DNA of 64,000 bases from Candidatus Lindowbacteria bacterium RIFCSPLOWO2_12_FULL_62_27 (GCA_001784175.1 MFPR01000043.1:62001-126000), one strand, 5' to 3'; shown: positions 49,524 through 59,231, counted from the stretch's first letter. Numbers and translations are program-made. Notes: generated by a model from the sequence alone, not told the origin.

Positions 49524-50657
49524 TTAGGCCACCTTTTCGAGAATCGTCACGATGTTGCTGGTGCCCAGCCCCCCGACGCTCTGCGTCAGGCCGTAGCGGA
49601 GTTTGCGGTCGACCTGCCGCAGTCCCGCGGCGCCGCGGAGTTGCCAGACGATTTCGATGATCTGCGCGAGTCCCGACGCGCCGACCGGATGGCCGCGGGC
49701 CTTGAGGCCGCCGGAGGGATTGACGGGAAGCGGGCCGGTGATTTCGGTTTCGCCGTTCAGTATATGCTTCCAGCCGTCGCCGGGCTCGAAAAATCCGACG
49801 TCCTCGCAACCGAGGATTTCAAATGGCGTGAAGGCGTCATGGATTTCCGCGACGTCGATCTTGGCCGGCTTGATCCCGGCCAGCTTGAAGGCCTTCTTCA
49901 CCGCAACACGGGTCGACGTGAAATGAATCTGGCTCTCGCGCTGGGTCAGCGCGACGAAATCGGTGCCGTGGCCGATCCCGGCCACCCGGATCGGCGTCTT
50001 CTCCGTCGTCATCACGATGGCGGCCGCGCCGTCCGACAGCGGGCTGCAGTCGTAGAGGCGGAGCGGGTCGGCGATGACCTTGCTGGTCTCCACCCGCTGC
50101 GCGTCGACTTCGAACTGGAAATGGGCGTAGGGATTCTTGGAGGCGTTCCTGTGATTCTTGACGGCAATGTACGTCAGGGCCTCTCGCGGGCAGGCGTAGG
50201 TGTGCATGTAGTCCCGCGTGATCAGCGCCGCCAGGGCCGGCATTGTCCCGCCCTGCCGCCGTTCCTGGGGGGACAGGACCTCGGAGAGGATGCGGGTGGC
50301 GGCGCCGGTGCTGAGGGTGGTCATTTTCTCGCCGGCGAGCACGAGGATGTTTTTGAAAAATCCGGAGGCGAGCGCAAAAAAGGCGCCGTCAAAAATGGCG
50401 GCGCCGGTCGAGGAGGCCGTCTCGATTCTCATCGTGGGTTTTGGCACGAGGCCCAGGTAGTCCGTGATGAAGGCCGAAATGTTGCTCTCGCCCGTGAAGG
50501 ATTCCGGGCTCATCGCGCCGACCACCACGCCGTCGACGTCGTCCACCCCGGCGTCGGACATCGCCGTGACGGCGGCTTCGTACATCAGGTCCTCCAGCCG
50601 GCGTTCCGACGGCCCGAATTTCGTCATCCCCACACCGCGAATGTAGACGTCCGTCAT
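49524..50657 (-). CDS. Thiolase-family acyl-CoA acetyltransferase
   Basis: DVYIRGVGMTKFG; IETASSTGAAIFDGAFFALASG; EIHDAFTPFEILGCEDVGF; NPSGGLKARGHPVGASGLAQIIEI. Confidence 0.92.
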   Translation of the reverse strand: MTDVYIRGVGMTKFGPSERRLEDLMYEAAVTAMSDAGVDDVDGVVVGAMSPESFTGESNISAFITDYLGLVPKPTMRIETASSTGAAIFDGAFFALASGFFKNILVLAGEKMTTLSTGAATRILSEVLSPQERRQGGTMPALAALITRDYMHTYACPREALTYIAVKNHRNASKNPYAHFQFEVDAQRVETSKVIADPLRLYDCSPLSDGAAAIVMTTEKTPIRVAGIGHGTDFVALTQRESQIHFTSTRVAVKKAFKLAGIKPAKIDVAEIHDAFTPFEILGCEDVGFFEPGDGWKHILNGETEITGPLPVNPSGGLKARGHPVGASGLAQIIEIVWQLRGAAGLRQVDRKLRYGLTQSVGGLGTSNIVTILEKVA

Positions 50658-50697
50658 TGAGGGTGGGATTATAAGCTACGGGGAGAGGGGCGTCAAA

Positions 50698-50916
50698 TTA
50701 AAGCGTCAGAATGTCGGAACAGCCGCACAGCGGGCAGGCGGTCGGCTCAAGATCGGTGTTGGCGTCGTAATAGACCGTGCCGTCGGACTCGTCAGTCTCC
50801 TCATTAAAGCCCTTGACATGCCACTTGTAGCCGCATTCCTCGCACCGGTACTGCGTGGCGGAAGAATTGGTTGAGGCGTAAGCGACGTCGTCATCGAAAT
50901 CGTCGAGGTTGCCCAT
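50698..50916 (-). CDS. Small Zn-ribbon protein
   Basis: YRCEECGYKWHVKGF...ACPLCGCSDI. Confidence 0.65.
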   Translation of the reverse strand: MGNLDDFDDDVAYASTNSSATQYRCEECGYKWHVKGFNEETDESDGTVYYDANTDLEPTACPLCGCSDILTL

Positions 50917-50981
50917 ACCGCCCTCCTGAGGTTTGAGATTTCAAATAAAGCTTACCGCACAAACATCGGTTGTCAAGAGAA

Positions 50982-51221
50982 TCAGTCCGTGTCGCACCGC
51001 GGACAATGGTCGGGATCGCCGGAACATTCACCGCCGTCAACATCCGAGCCGAAATCCTCGCCGACGCCGGACTCGCCGGAAATCACCGCGAATCGCGACA
51101 ACTGCTTTTGAATCTCGAGGCTCCCGCATTTCGGACAGCGGACGCCCTTCCATGCCATCGTCGGGGTGTAGGTCTGGAACGGCTTCTTGCAACTCAAACA
51201 GGAAAACTCATAAATGGGCAT
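50982..51221 (-). CDS. FmdB-family zinc ribbon protein
   Basis: MPIYEFSCLSCKKPFQTYTPTMAWKGVRCPKCGSLEIQKQLSRF. Confidence 0.85.
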   Translation of the reverse strand: MPIYEFSCLSCKKPFQTYTPTMAWKGVRCPKCGSLEIQKQLSRFAVISGESGVGEDFGSDVDGGECSGDPDHCPRCDTD

Positions 51222-51259
51222 GTCTCCGTCCACCTCCTGATTGAGGAACTGTTCAGGTA

Positions 51260-51385
51260 TCCCCCTCTCCCGCCCTTGGCGGGAGAGGGTCGGGGTGAGG
51301 GTGGCAATATTGCCTGCCGACGCCTGACCCCCCCTCACCTCAATCCTCTCCCCCCTGCGGGGGGAGAGGAGGTGAATAGTTACCT
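51260..51385. repeat. REP-like GC-rich palindromic repeat pair
   Basis: CCCTCTCCCGCC-cttg-GGCGGGAGAGGG-type hairpin 51263-51289 and CCTCTCCCCCC-tgc-GGGGGGAGAGG hairpin 51345-51369. Confidence 0.75.
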
Positions 51386-51426
51386 GATTGATTAGATTAC
51401 CGAACGGCGGCGGTTTGTCAAGCGAA

Positions 51427-52419
51427 TCAGGATCGGCGGATCCACTCGCAGGCGTCGGGGGCCCAGTAGGTCAGAATGAGATCGGCGCCGGCCCGGCGGA
51501 TCGCGGTCAGAATCTCCATCGCGACTCGCCGCTCGTCCAGCCAGCCTTTCTGCGCGGCCGCTTTGACCATGCTGTATTCGCCGCTCACGTTGTAGGCCGC
51601 AATCGGCACATCAAACCGCGCGCGTGCGGCGTGGATCACGTCCAGATAGGCCAGGGCCGGCTTGACCATCACGATGTCCGCGCCTTCCTCCATGTCCAGC
51701 GCGATTTCGGCCAGCGCCTCACGGACGTTCGGCGGGTTCATCTGATACCCGGCGCGGTCGCCGAATTTGGGCGCGGACCCGGCGGCGTCCCGGAAAGGGC
51801 CGTAAAAGCCGCTCGCGTATTTGGCGGCGTAGGAAAGGATCGGAACGCGCGCGTATCCACGCCGGTCCAGCTCCGCGCGGATCGCGCCGACACGGCCGTC
51901 CATCATGTCGGAGGGGGCCACGACATCAGCCCCGGCGTCCGCGTGTGCGAGCGACATTTTCGCGAGGAGCGGCAGGGTCCGGTCGTTGTCCACGCGAACC
52001 GTCGCGCCGCGCTTTTCGAGGACGCCACAATGGCCGTGGTCTGTGTATTCGCACAGGCACACGTCCGTGATCACGACGATGTCCGGCAGCGCCTTCTTGA
52101 TCGACCGCACCGCCCGCGGGATCACGCCATTGGGATCGTAGCCGGACTTCCCAAGGGCATCTTTGGAAGAAGGAATCCCAAAGAGGAGCACGGCGCTCAC
52201 GCCCAGCTTGTGCGCCCGCTCGCATTCCTTGACGATCGTGTCGGAGGAATACCGGTACTGGCCCGGCATCGAATCGATGGGTTCCCGCACGCCTCGGCCG
52301 TCGCGGACGAAGAGGGGATAGATGAAATCGGCCGCGTGAAGCCGCGTTTCCTGAAGCAGTCTCCGAATCCCGGGCGTCGCCCGGCGCCGCCTCATCCGTA
52401 TCAATGGATATCCACTCAT
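51427..52419 (-). CDS. hemB: Delta-aminolevulinic acid dehydratase (porphobilinogen synthase)
   Basis: RRLLQETRLHAADFIYPLFVRDG; VITDVCLCEYTDHGHCG; VAPSDMMDGRVGAIRAELD; IMVKPALAYLDVI. Confidence 0.96.
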   Translation of the reverse strand: MSGYPLIRMRRRRATPGIRRLLQETRLHAADFIYPLFVRDGRGVREPIDSMPGQYRYSSDTIVKECERAHKLGVSAVLLFGIPSSKDALGKSGYDPNGVIPRAVRSIKKALPDIVVITDVCLCEYTDHGHCGVLEKRGATVRVDNDRTLPLLAKMSLAHADAGADVVAPSDMMDGRVGAIRAELDRRGYARVPILSYAAKYASGFYGPFRDAAGSAPKFGDRAGYQMNPPNVREALAEIALDMEEGADIVMVKPALAYLDVIHAARARFDVPIAAYNVSGEYSMVKAAAQKGWLDERRVAMEILTAIRRAGADLILTYWAPDACEWIRRS

Positions 52420-52454
52420 CTCACGCCACGATCCTTTTTGCCGTTATCCCGCAT

Positions 52455-54065
52455 CTATTGGTCCTTGACCGTGACCGTCTGGTGGACCGGCGCCTTTGCC
52501 GCTGTCACGACACGGCCGGTCGGATACGTCACGCGCACGTCCACCTGCTTCGCCTTGCCGACGCCCAGATGGACCGGGATCGCCGAATTGCCCAGGCCGT
52601 CGCCGGCGCCGACCAGAGCCGCGACGTAACGGCCCGGACCTTTTCGAAAGTCCGCGCCGCCGTCCAAGTCGATCTCGACCCATGCGCCGATCGCGAGCCG
52701 GTAAGGCGCGCCGTCCCCCGCGTCGGATTTTACGATCTCGCGGGTGGCCGGATTGAATTTCGTGCCGCAGTGCGGACATTCGACGACCTGCGCCCGGCCC
52801 CGGGCGGCGCCGCGCGTCAGCGGATTGACCTTGATCCAGCCGTTCGCGCCTGTGTCCTCGTTGCGATAAAACAGATCGACATGCGTCACCTGCGTGCCGA
52901 TGAACAGATCAAGATCGCCGTCGTTGTCGTAATCGGCCCATCCCGCGCCGATGCACCAGCCGCCTTCCAGGCCTTCCTGCTTCGCGACGTTTGCGAACGT
53001 GCCGTCGCCGTTGTTGCGGTACAGCGTGAGTGGCTGGCTGGCGTCGTTGGCGACGACGAGGTCCAAGTCGCCGTCGTTGTCGTAGTCGCCCCATGCGACG
53101 CCCCGGCCCCGCAGGCTGTCCCGCATACCGGACTTTTCGGCCACCTGCGCGAACGTGCCGTCACCGTTGTTGCGGTAGAGAAAATCCTGCGCGTCGCCGT
53201 AGTTGGCGACGTAGAGATCGAGATCGCCGTCGTTGTCGTAATCGCCCCACGCGGCGCCCTGGCCGTTCACGTTTTCGGCCATGCCCACGTCGGCGGCCAC
53301 ATTTTTGAACGTCCCGTTGCCGTTGTTGCGGTACAGGAAGTCCTGCCCGCCACGCGTGACGTAGATGTCGAGGTCTTTGTCGCCGTCGTAATCGCCCCAT
53401 GCGACGCCGTATCCCTGCACAGAGGATTCGACGATGCCGGCCCCGGCGGCGATGTCGAGAAAAGTGCCGTTGCCGCGGTTTTGAAAGAGCGCATTCTGCG
53501 CCCCACCGACCAAAAACAAATCGAGATGTGCGTCGCCGTCAAAATCGGCCCACGCGGCGCCGTAATGGTTTCCCTTCTGGCCCATCCCGGCCTCCGCCGC
53601 CACGTTTCGGAAATGGCCTTCTCCGTCGTTCTGCCACAAAAAGTCCGGCTCCTCGTTCACGTTGACGACGTACAGGTCCTGGTCGCCGTCGTTATCGTAG
53701 TCGGCCCAGCCGCAGCCGAATCCCGCGGCCCGGCCCGCGTCCACGCCGGCTTCCGTCTCCGCCTTCGCGAACGTTCCATCGCCTTTGTTTCGATACAAAA
53801 GATCCGGATGGCGATAGTATCCGCTCACAAAAAGGTCCGGCAGCCCGTCCCCGTTGTAGTCCCCCCAGGACGCGCCCATGCCCATGTGAAAATCCCATGC
53901 CCACGTGTCCTTGATCCGCGTAAACCGCGGCCGCTCCGACGCCGGCGCCGTGTCCTCCACGGCCACCGCGCCCGAACGCACCTTCTCGATCTTGACGATC
54001 TGCTGGCCAAAGGCCGGAGAAACAGACAACATGAAACAGGCCATCAGCGCCGCAACGGCTCTCAT
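52455..54065 (-). CDS. FG-GAP/VCBS repeat (ASPIC/UnbV-like) secreted protein with an internal zinc-ribbon-like CPHCG motif
   Basis: Signal peptide; repeated WGDYDNDGDLDLYVANYG blocks; VVECPHCGTKFNPATREIVK near the C-terminus. Confidence 0.9.
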   Translation of the reverse strand: MRAVAALMACFMLSVSPAFGQQIVKIEKVRSGAVAVEDTAPASERPRFTRIKDTWAWDFHMGMGASWGDYNGDGLPDLFVSGYYRHPDLLYRNKGDGTFAKAETEAGVDAGRAAGFGCGWADYDNDGDQDLYVVNVNEEPDFLWQNDGEGHFRNVAAEAGMGQKGNHYGAAWADFDGDAHLDLFLVGGAQNALFQNRGNGTFLDIAAGAGIVESSVQGYGVAWGDYDGDKDLDIYVTRGGQDFLYRNNGNGTFKNVAADVGMAENVNGQGAAWGDYDNDGDLDLYVANYGDAQDFLYRNNGDGTFAQVAEKSGMRDSLRGRGVAWGDYDNDGDLDLVVANDASQPLTLYRNNGDGTFANVAKQEGLEGGWCIGAGWADYDNDGDLDLFIGTQVTHVDLFYRNEDTGANGWIKVNPLTRGAARGRAQVVECPHCGTKFNPATREIVKSDAGDGAPYRLAIGAWVEIDLDGGADFRKGPGRYVAALVGAGDGLGNSAIPVHLGVGKAKQVDVRVTYPTGRVVTAAKAPVHQTVTVKDQ

Positions 54066-54069
54066 GCGG

Positions 54070-55104
54070 TTAGCGCGAACTTCGCGCGAAGTCGAGGATG
54101 CGGGTGATGAGGCCGTCGAAGCCCCAGCCGGCGGTTACGGCCATTTTGGCCATGCCGGCGATCGGGGAAAGATCGGGATTGGGGTTGACCTCCAGCACGT
54201 AAATCCGGTTGTGCCGGTCCAGTCGCAGGTCAATGCGCGTGTAGCCGCGGACGTTCAGCGCGCCGAGGACCGTCCGTCCGACTTGGACGATCCGGTCGCG
54301 AAGGGCGGCGGGCAGAGGCGCGGGGCAGAGCGTTTGGGTGCATTTGAAATAGACGGTATCGTATTTCCATTTTGACTCGTATCCCACAATGCGCGCGGCG
54401 CCTTCCGGCAGCCGCGAAAAATCGATCTCGGCCAGCGGCAACACCTCGTCGCCGACCACGCCCACGTTGATTTCCCGGCCGGCGATGTAGGATTCGATCA
54501 GGATTGGCTGCCGCAGTTTCCGGTACAGCGAGCCGACCCGCCGCCGGAGACGCAACGGATCGGAGGTCACGGCGTCGGCGGTCACGCCGATGCTGCCGTC
54601 CTCCAGGGTCGGCTTGGAGATCCAGGGTGGCAGCGGAAGATTTTCCGGGAGCGTTCCATCCGTGGAGATCGCGTGAGGCGGCGTGAACACGCCGTACTCG
54701 CCCAGCACGGCTTTCGCTTTGAGCTTGTCCCGGCATAAGAGCAGCGCGTCCGGAGGCGCCGACGTATGGGGCAGATTCAGAAGGTCCAGCAGGGAAGTGA
54801 CGCGGGCCTCGCCCATCGTGTCGCCGAACGCGGTCTCCGCCAGATGGAACACCACATCCGGCCGGTCTTTTACGAGCGCTCGTACGAGCTTGTCGATCCC
54901 CATACCCAGCGACACCGTCCGGGTTCGGTGGCCAAGCCGCGCCATCGATTCCTGAATCGGCAGGATGGCTTCCCAGACGCCTACATGCGCTTCCTCGCCC
55001 TCCCGGCCCCGCAGGTCCTCCGTTTCGTCGTGCAAGAGAACGACGTTCAGGCTTGAAACGCGCGGCGCCGCGCGCGGCCGGGATCTGGAACGGATCAGCG
55101 CCAT
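54070..55104 (-). CDS. D-Ala-D-Ala ligase-like ATP-grasp protein (second of tandem pair)
   Basis: DKLKAKAVLGEYGVFTPP; LPPWISKPTLEDGSIGVTADAV; ILIESYIAGREINVGVVGDEVLP; TRIDLRLDRHNRIYVLEVNPNPDLSP. Confidence 0.9.
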   Translation of the reverse strand: MALIRSRSRPRAAPRVSSLNVVLLHDETEDLRGREGEEAHVGVWEAILPIQESMARLGHRTRTVSLGMGIDKLVRALVKDRPDVVFHLAETAFGDTMGEARVTSLLDLLNLPHTSAPPDALLLCRDKLKAKAVLGEYGVFTPPHAISTDGTLPENLPLPPWISKPTLEDGSIGVTADAVTSDPLRLRRRVGSLYRKLRQPILIESYIAGREINVGVVGDEVLPLAEIDFSRLPEGAARIVGYESKWKYDTVYFKCTQTLCPAPLPAALRDRIVQVGRTVLGALNVRGYTRIDLRLDRHNRIYVLEVNPNPDLSPIAGMAKMAVTAGWGFDGLITRILDFARSSR

Positions 55105-56147
55105 CCGGAGGCGGAGGCGGAGACTTCGCGCGCTGGATTCAAACGGGCCAGCGCCGCGGTCAGGATTTTTTCGATCAGCTCCGTGTAGGGAATTCCCAGC
55201 AGCCGGGCCAGAATCGGCAGGTCGCCGGTCGCGGGTGAGAGGCCCGGGAGCGGATTGGCTTCGATAAAAAACGGCGTGCCGTTTTCGGCCAGACGAAAAT
55301 CGATCCGCGCGACGTCGCGGCACTCGAGCGCGCGGAAAACCGACGTCGCCGCCTCCTCGATCCGCTTGATCTGCGGCCCGGACGCGGGCGGCGGCGTCAC
55401 GTATTCGACGAGGTTCACAAAATCCCGCTTGACTTCAAGGCTGTACACAAAATTGGGATTGCTCCCGCCGCGCGGAATCACCTCCAGAACGCCCAGCACC
55501 TCCACCGTGTCGCGCCCGCCGTTCACGGCGGAACTGTTGCCGATCACGCCCACGGTGATCTCCCGGCCCGCAATGAATTGCTCGACGAGGACGGGCCGGC
55601 GATAGGTCCGCAAGAGCCACCGGACGCGCTCTTCGGCCTCCATCATCCGCCGGCAAATGGAATCGTTCCGGATGCCCTTCGAGGATCCTTCGTCGAGAGG
55701 CTTCACAAAGAGCGGCGGCGTGGGAAATTTGGAGGCCTCGAGGTCCTCTTCCTGCCGGATCACCGCAAAGTCCGGCGTGGCCAGGCCGTCCTGCCGGACC
55801 AAGCGCTTGGCCATGGCCTTGTCGAGCGTTGCGGCCAGCGTCAGAGGATCGGAATGCGTGTATGGGATGCCCAAAAATTCGCAGATCGACGGCACATGCG
55901 CCTCCCGGCACCGGCCTCCGGCGCCTTCGGCGATGTTCCACACGAGGTCCGGCGGATCGAACCGGACGCGGTCCAGAAATCCGGCGCCGCCGCCCAGCAG
56001 GACCGTCTGATGGCCGATCTGGCGGAGCGCGGTCGCGATGGATTCCACGGTTTCGGCCGAATCGTACTCCTCGTAGTAATCGTCCGGGACATCCGCAGAC
56101 TTCGCGGCGGCGGCCGGTTTCAGATCAAATGCGATACCAATCTTCAC
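55095..56147 (-). CDS. D-Ala-D-Ala ligase-like ATP-grasp protein (first of tandem pair)
   Basis: DKAMAKRLVRQDGLATPDF; TPPLFVKPLDEGSSKGI; VLVEQFIAGREITVGVIGNS; ARIDFRLAENGTPFFIEANPLPGLSP. Confidence 0.9.
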   Translation of the reverse strand: MKIGIAFDLKPAAAAKSADVPDDYYEEYDSAETVESIATALRQIGHQTVLLGGGAGFLDRVRFDPPDLVWNIAEGAGGRCREAHVPSICEFLGIPYTHSDPLTLAATLDKAMAKRLVRQDGLATPDFAVIRQEEDLEASKFPTPPLFVKPLDEGSSKGIRNDSICRRMMEAEERVRWLLRTYRRPVLVEQFIAGREITVGVIGNSSAVNGGRDTVEVLGVLEVIPRGGSNPNFVYSLEVKRDFVNLVEYVTPPPASGPQIKRIEEAATSVFRALECRDVARIDFRLAENGTPFFIEANPLPGLSPATGDLPILARLLGIPYTELIEKILTAALARLNPAREVSASASGWR

Positions 56148-56180
56148 GGGTGTGATACGCCCCTCCTTCCGGATTCCTTG

Positions 56181-57560
56181 CTAGGCGTGCGGGACCAGCG
56201 TCGGCTGCGCCGCATCGGCGTGCTGCGCCCGGCGCGTGTAGCGGAGCAGATGTTCCGGAATCAGGCTGGGTTGGTCGCCCGACAACAGGCGCGCCACGCC
56301 CTCGACCGGCCGGCGGTCCCGGCGCCGGCGGAGGCGGCGCAGAGGCTTGGGCGGCTCCTCGACCGCCACCATCATGCCCTCGTAGTTGCGGAGCACCCAG
56401 CGCTCCTCGGAAACCGACACGATGTAGTTCGGCATGACGGGAATCTTGCCGCCGCCGCCCGGCGCGTCGACCACGTAGGTCGGAACCGCCAGGCCCGACG
56501 TGTGGCCGCGCAGATACTCCATGATTTCGAGTCCCTTCGCGATCGACGTCCGGAAATACTCCGCGCCCTTGATCTGGTCGCAGTGAAAAATGTAGTAGGG
56601 CCGGATCTTGGACGCCGTGAGCTTGTGCATGAGTTCCAGCATCACGAACGGATCGTCGTTGACGCCGCGCATGAGGACCGTGTGGTTGTTCAGCGGCACG
56701 CCGGCGCGCAGAATCTTGAGACAGGCCTCGGCGGCCGTCGGCGTGACCTCGCGCGGATGGTTGAAGTGCGTCTGCACCCAGACCTTTTTGCCGCGCTCGA
56801 GGATGTCGATCAGCTCGGGCGTGATTTTCTGCGGGAGCGTGGTCGGAACCCGCGTGCCGAGGCGGACCATCTGCACGTGCGGGATGTCCTTGAGGCGCTG
56901 GAGCACGTAGTCGAGCTTGACGGGCGACAGCATGAGCGGGTCGCCGCCGGAACAGATGACGTCCCGGACGGCGTCGGTGCGCGCGATGTAGTCGATCATC
57001 GCGTCGAGTTGCGGCCGGGTCATCTGGAAATCGCCGTCGATCCATTCGCGCTTGCGCGTGCAGAACCGGCAGTACATGGAACAGACGTTGGTGGTGTACA
57101 TCAGGACGCGGTTGGGATACCGGTGCGTCAGGCCGGGCACCGGCGAGTCCTCCTTTTCGTCCAGCGAGTCGGCCTCGCCGTAGGACGTCACCTCCAGCTC
57201 CTTCCCTGACGGAATCGACTGGAGCCGGATCGGATCGTTCGGGTCGTCCGGATTCACCAGAGACATCCAGTAAGGCGAGAGCATGAAGTGGTAGACATCG
57301 GTGACATTTTTTAGGCGTTGTTCTTCCGTTGGAGTCAGCGGAATGTGCAGTTTCAGTTGATCGACGGTTTTGATGGAGTTACGCATCTGCCATTTGAAGT
57401 CATTCCACTCATGGTCGGGCACATCTTTCCAGCGGGACTTGGACTTCCACGGGCAAATCGAAGCTGCGGGCGATGTCGCAGATTGAGGTTTGGAAGACTC
57501 AACTGGATCCGGCGGCTCTTCCCCCCCACTTTTACCATGAGCGCTCTGGATCGATTCCAT
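56181..57560 (-). CDS. KamA-family radical SAM protein (lysine 2,3-aminomutase-like)
   Basis: CSMYCRFCTRKRE (CxxxCxxC), RTDAVRDVICSGGDPLMLSPVKLDYVLQRL, HTVLMRGVNDDPFVMLELMHKL, PYYIFHCDQIKGAEYFRTSIAKGLEIMEYLRGHTSGLAVPTYVVDAPGGGGK. Confidence 0.93.
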   Translation of the reverse strand: MESIQSAHGKSGGEEPPDPVESSKPQSATSPAASICPWKSKSRWKDVPDHEWNDFKWQMRNSIKTVDQLKLHIPLTPTEEQRLKNVTDVYHFMLSPYWMSLVNPDDPNDPIRLQSIPSGKELEVTSYGEADSLDEKEDSPVPGLTHRYPNRVLMYTTNVCSMYCRFCTRKREWIDGDFQMTRPQLDAMIDYIARTDAVRDVICSGGDPLMLSPVKLDYVLQRLKDIPHVQMVRLGTRVPTTLPQKITPELIDILERGKKVWVQTHFNHPREVTPTAAEACLKILRAGVPLNNHTVLMRGVNDDPFVMLELMHKLTASKIRPYYIFHCDQIKGAEYFRTSIAKGLEIMEYLRGHTSGLAVPTYVVDAPGGGGKIPVMPNYIVSVSEERWVLRNYEGMMVAVEEPPKPLRRLRRRRDRRPVEGVARLLSGDQPSLIPEHLLRYTRRAQHADAAQPTLVPHA

Positions 57561-57706
57561 TTGGGATCAACCACATCCTTTCGTCAAGCAAAAAAATCAG
57601 CTCCGCTGCGCGGAGCCGGGGCACCCTATTTCCCCTGCCCTCATCGCATTCATACAGCGATGGAAAATGAATGTCAATACTTCAAACCAATATTTTGCGA
57701 AAATTT

Positions 57707-58705
57707 TTACGGAGACAAACAGACGTGCGGGATCAGATACTCGCGCACATATTCCTGAACGGCGCCGTCGAGCGGCGTGAGCGGGCGCGCGCAGCCGGCG
57801 GCGCGGAGCCGCGAAAGATCGGCGAGCGTGTGGTACTGATACTTGTCGCGGATCCCGGCCGGCATATCGATGTACTCGATCGTGACGGGCCGGCCCATGG
57901 CCGCAAAGACCGGTGTGACGAGTTCCTTCCACGTGTGCGTGACGCCTGAGCCGATGTTGAAGATGCCGTGGACGGAGGGCCGGTCCAAAAAAAACAGCGT
58001 CAGGTCGACGGCGTCCTTCACGTAGAGAAAATCCCGGACCTGCTCGCCGTCGGCGTAGTCGGGCCGGTGCGACTTGAAGAGCCGCACCCGGCCGGTGCCG
58101 CGGATCTGCTCGTACGATTTCAGCACGACGCTTCGCATGTCGCCCTTGTGATATTCGTTCGGCCCGAAGACGTTGAAATATTTGAGGCCGGCGATCCGGT
58201 CCAGCCATCCGCGCGATTTCGCCAGGAGATCAAACCGGTGCTTGGACTCGCCGTACAGGTTCAGGGGCTGCAGCCGCTCGAGGGCGGCCGGATCGTCGGA
58301 GTATCCGGCGTGGCCGTCGCCGTAGGTGGCGGCGCTGGACGCGTAAATGAACCGGACGCCGCGCCGGAGCGCATATTCGGCCAGCGTGCGCGTGTATTCG
58401 GTGTTGTTGCGGCGCAAAAGGTCGGCGTTCATCTCGGTGGTGCTGGAGATCGCGCCCATGTGGATCAGGGCGCGCACGCCGGTCTCCCAGCCGCCTCGGG
58501 CGATGCGATCGAGAAAATCGTCGGCGTCGAGATAATCGGCGTACGCGAGCGGCGCCAGGTTCCGCCGCTTGTCGTTCAGCTCGCCGTCGGGCGGGCCTGG
58601 TTCATCGAGGCGGTCTACGACGAGAATGTCTTTTTCTCCGCGGCGGTTGAGTCCCCAGACGATGGCGCTGCCGATGAATCCGGCGCCGCCGGTGACGACG
58701 ATCAT
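57707..58705 (-). CDS. hldD: ADP-L-glycero-D-manno-heptose 6-epimerase
   Basis: MIVVTGGAGFIGSAIVWGLNRRGEKDILVVDRL; IYASSAATYGDG; LNLYGESKHRFD; GLKYFNVFGPNEYHKGDMRSV. Confidence 0.92.
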   Translation of the reverse strand: MIVVTGGAGFIGSAIVWGLNRRGEKDILVVDRLDEPGPPDGELNDKRRNLAPLAYADYLDADDFLDRIARGGWETGVRALIHMGAISSTTEMNADLLRRNNTEYTRTLAEYALRRGVRFIYASSAATYGDGHAGYSDDPAALERLQPLNLYGESKHRFDLLAKSRGWLDRIAGLKYFNVFGPNEYHKGDMRSVVLKSYEQIRGTGRVRLFKSHRPDYADGEQVRDFLYVKDAVDLTLFFLDRPSVHGIFNIGSGVTHTWKELVTPVFAAMGRPVTIEYIDMPAGIRDKYQYHTLADLSRLRAAGCARPLTPLDGAVQEYVREYLIPHVCLSP

Positions 58706-58727
58706 TCTGTATTCTGTATTCTGATGA

Positions 58728-59198
58728 TTAGTCGGAAAACCGGATGTAGATGCACATGTCGGGCTTGTTCTTCTTGTAGATGTGCCGGAAGGAGTGGAGG
58801 ACGCTGGGATCATAGGAATAGATGAGCGTGTAGGTGGTCCGGCTGCCGTCCTTCCGGCACTTGACCGTGTCGGTCGGATATTTCAGGGTCGGCTGGTAGA
58901 TTTCAGGAACCTTCTTGTTGATCAGCCGGATGGCGGAAATAAACCCGCGCTTGCCCGGAACGTGGACCTTCTCCAGCTCCTCGACATAATAATTGCGGAG
59001 TTGTCCGGGATAGGCGGTCGAGGAGATTTCAATATCCTTGTGCTTCAGGATCCCCAGATCCTCGAAGACTTCGTCCATGAACTGGCGCCGCTCGTCCAGC
59101 TCCTCCGGCGAGATGGGCTCGTCGCCTTCTTCAAACGCTTCCTGCTCCGTTTTCTTTTCTTCCGCCATGGCTGTTCGTTTCTCCATCAAGATTGTCAT
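58728..59198 (-). CDS. Conserved-looking hypothetical protein, acidic N-terminus
   Basis: ORF with likely start at MAEEKKTEQEAFEEGDEPISPEELDERRQFMDEVFEDLG. Confidence 0.6.
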   Translation of the reverse strand: MTILMEKRTAMAEEKKTEQEAFEEGDEPISPEELDERRQFMDEVFEDLGILKHKDIEISSTAYPGQLRNYYVEELEKVHVPGKRGFISAIRLINKKVPEIYQPTLKYPTDTVKCRKDGSRTTYTLIYSYDPSVLHSFRHIYKKNKPDMCIYIRFSD

Positions 59199-59231
59199 AT
59201 GTGGCCGCGCGTTAAACGATCGAAACTCCCA

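Noticed and set aside
52880-53800. Periodic DNA repeats resembling a tandem or CRISPR-like array
   Set aside because: Explained by FG-GAP protein repeats (GDYDNDGDLDLYVAN) in a coding frame; spacing and divergence are those of protein repeats, with no conserved direct repeat or unique spacers.
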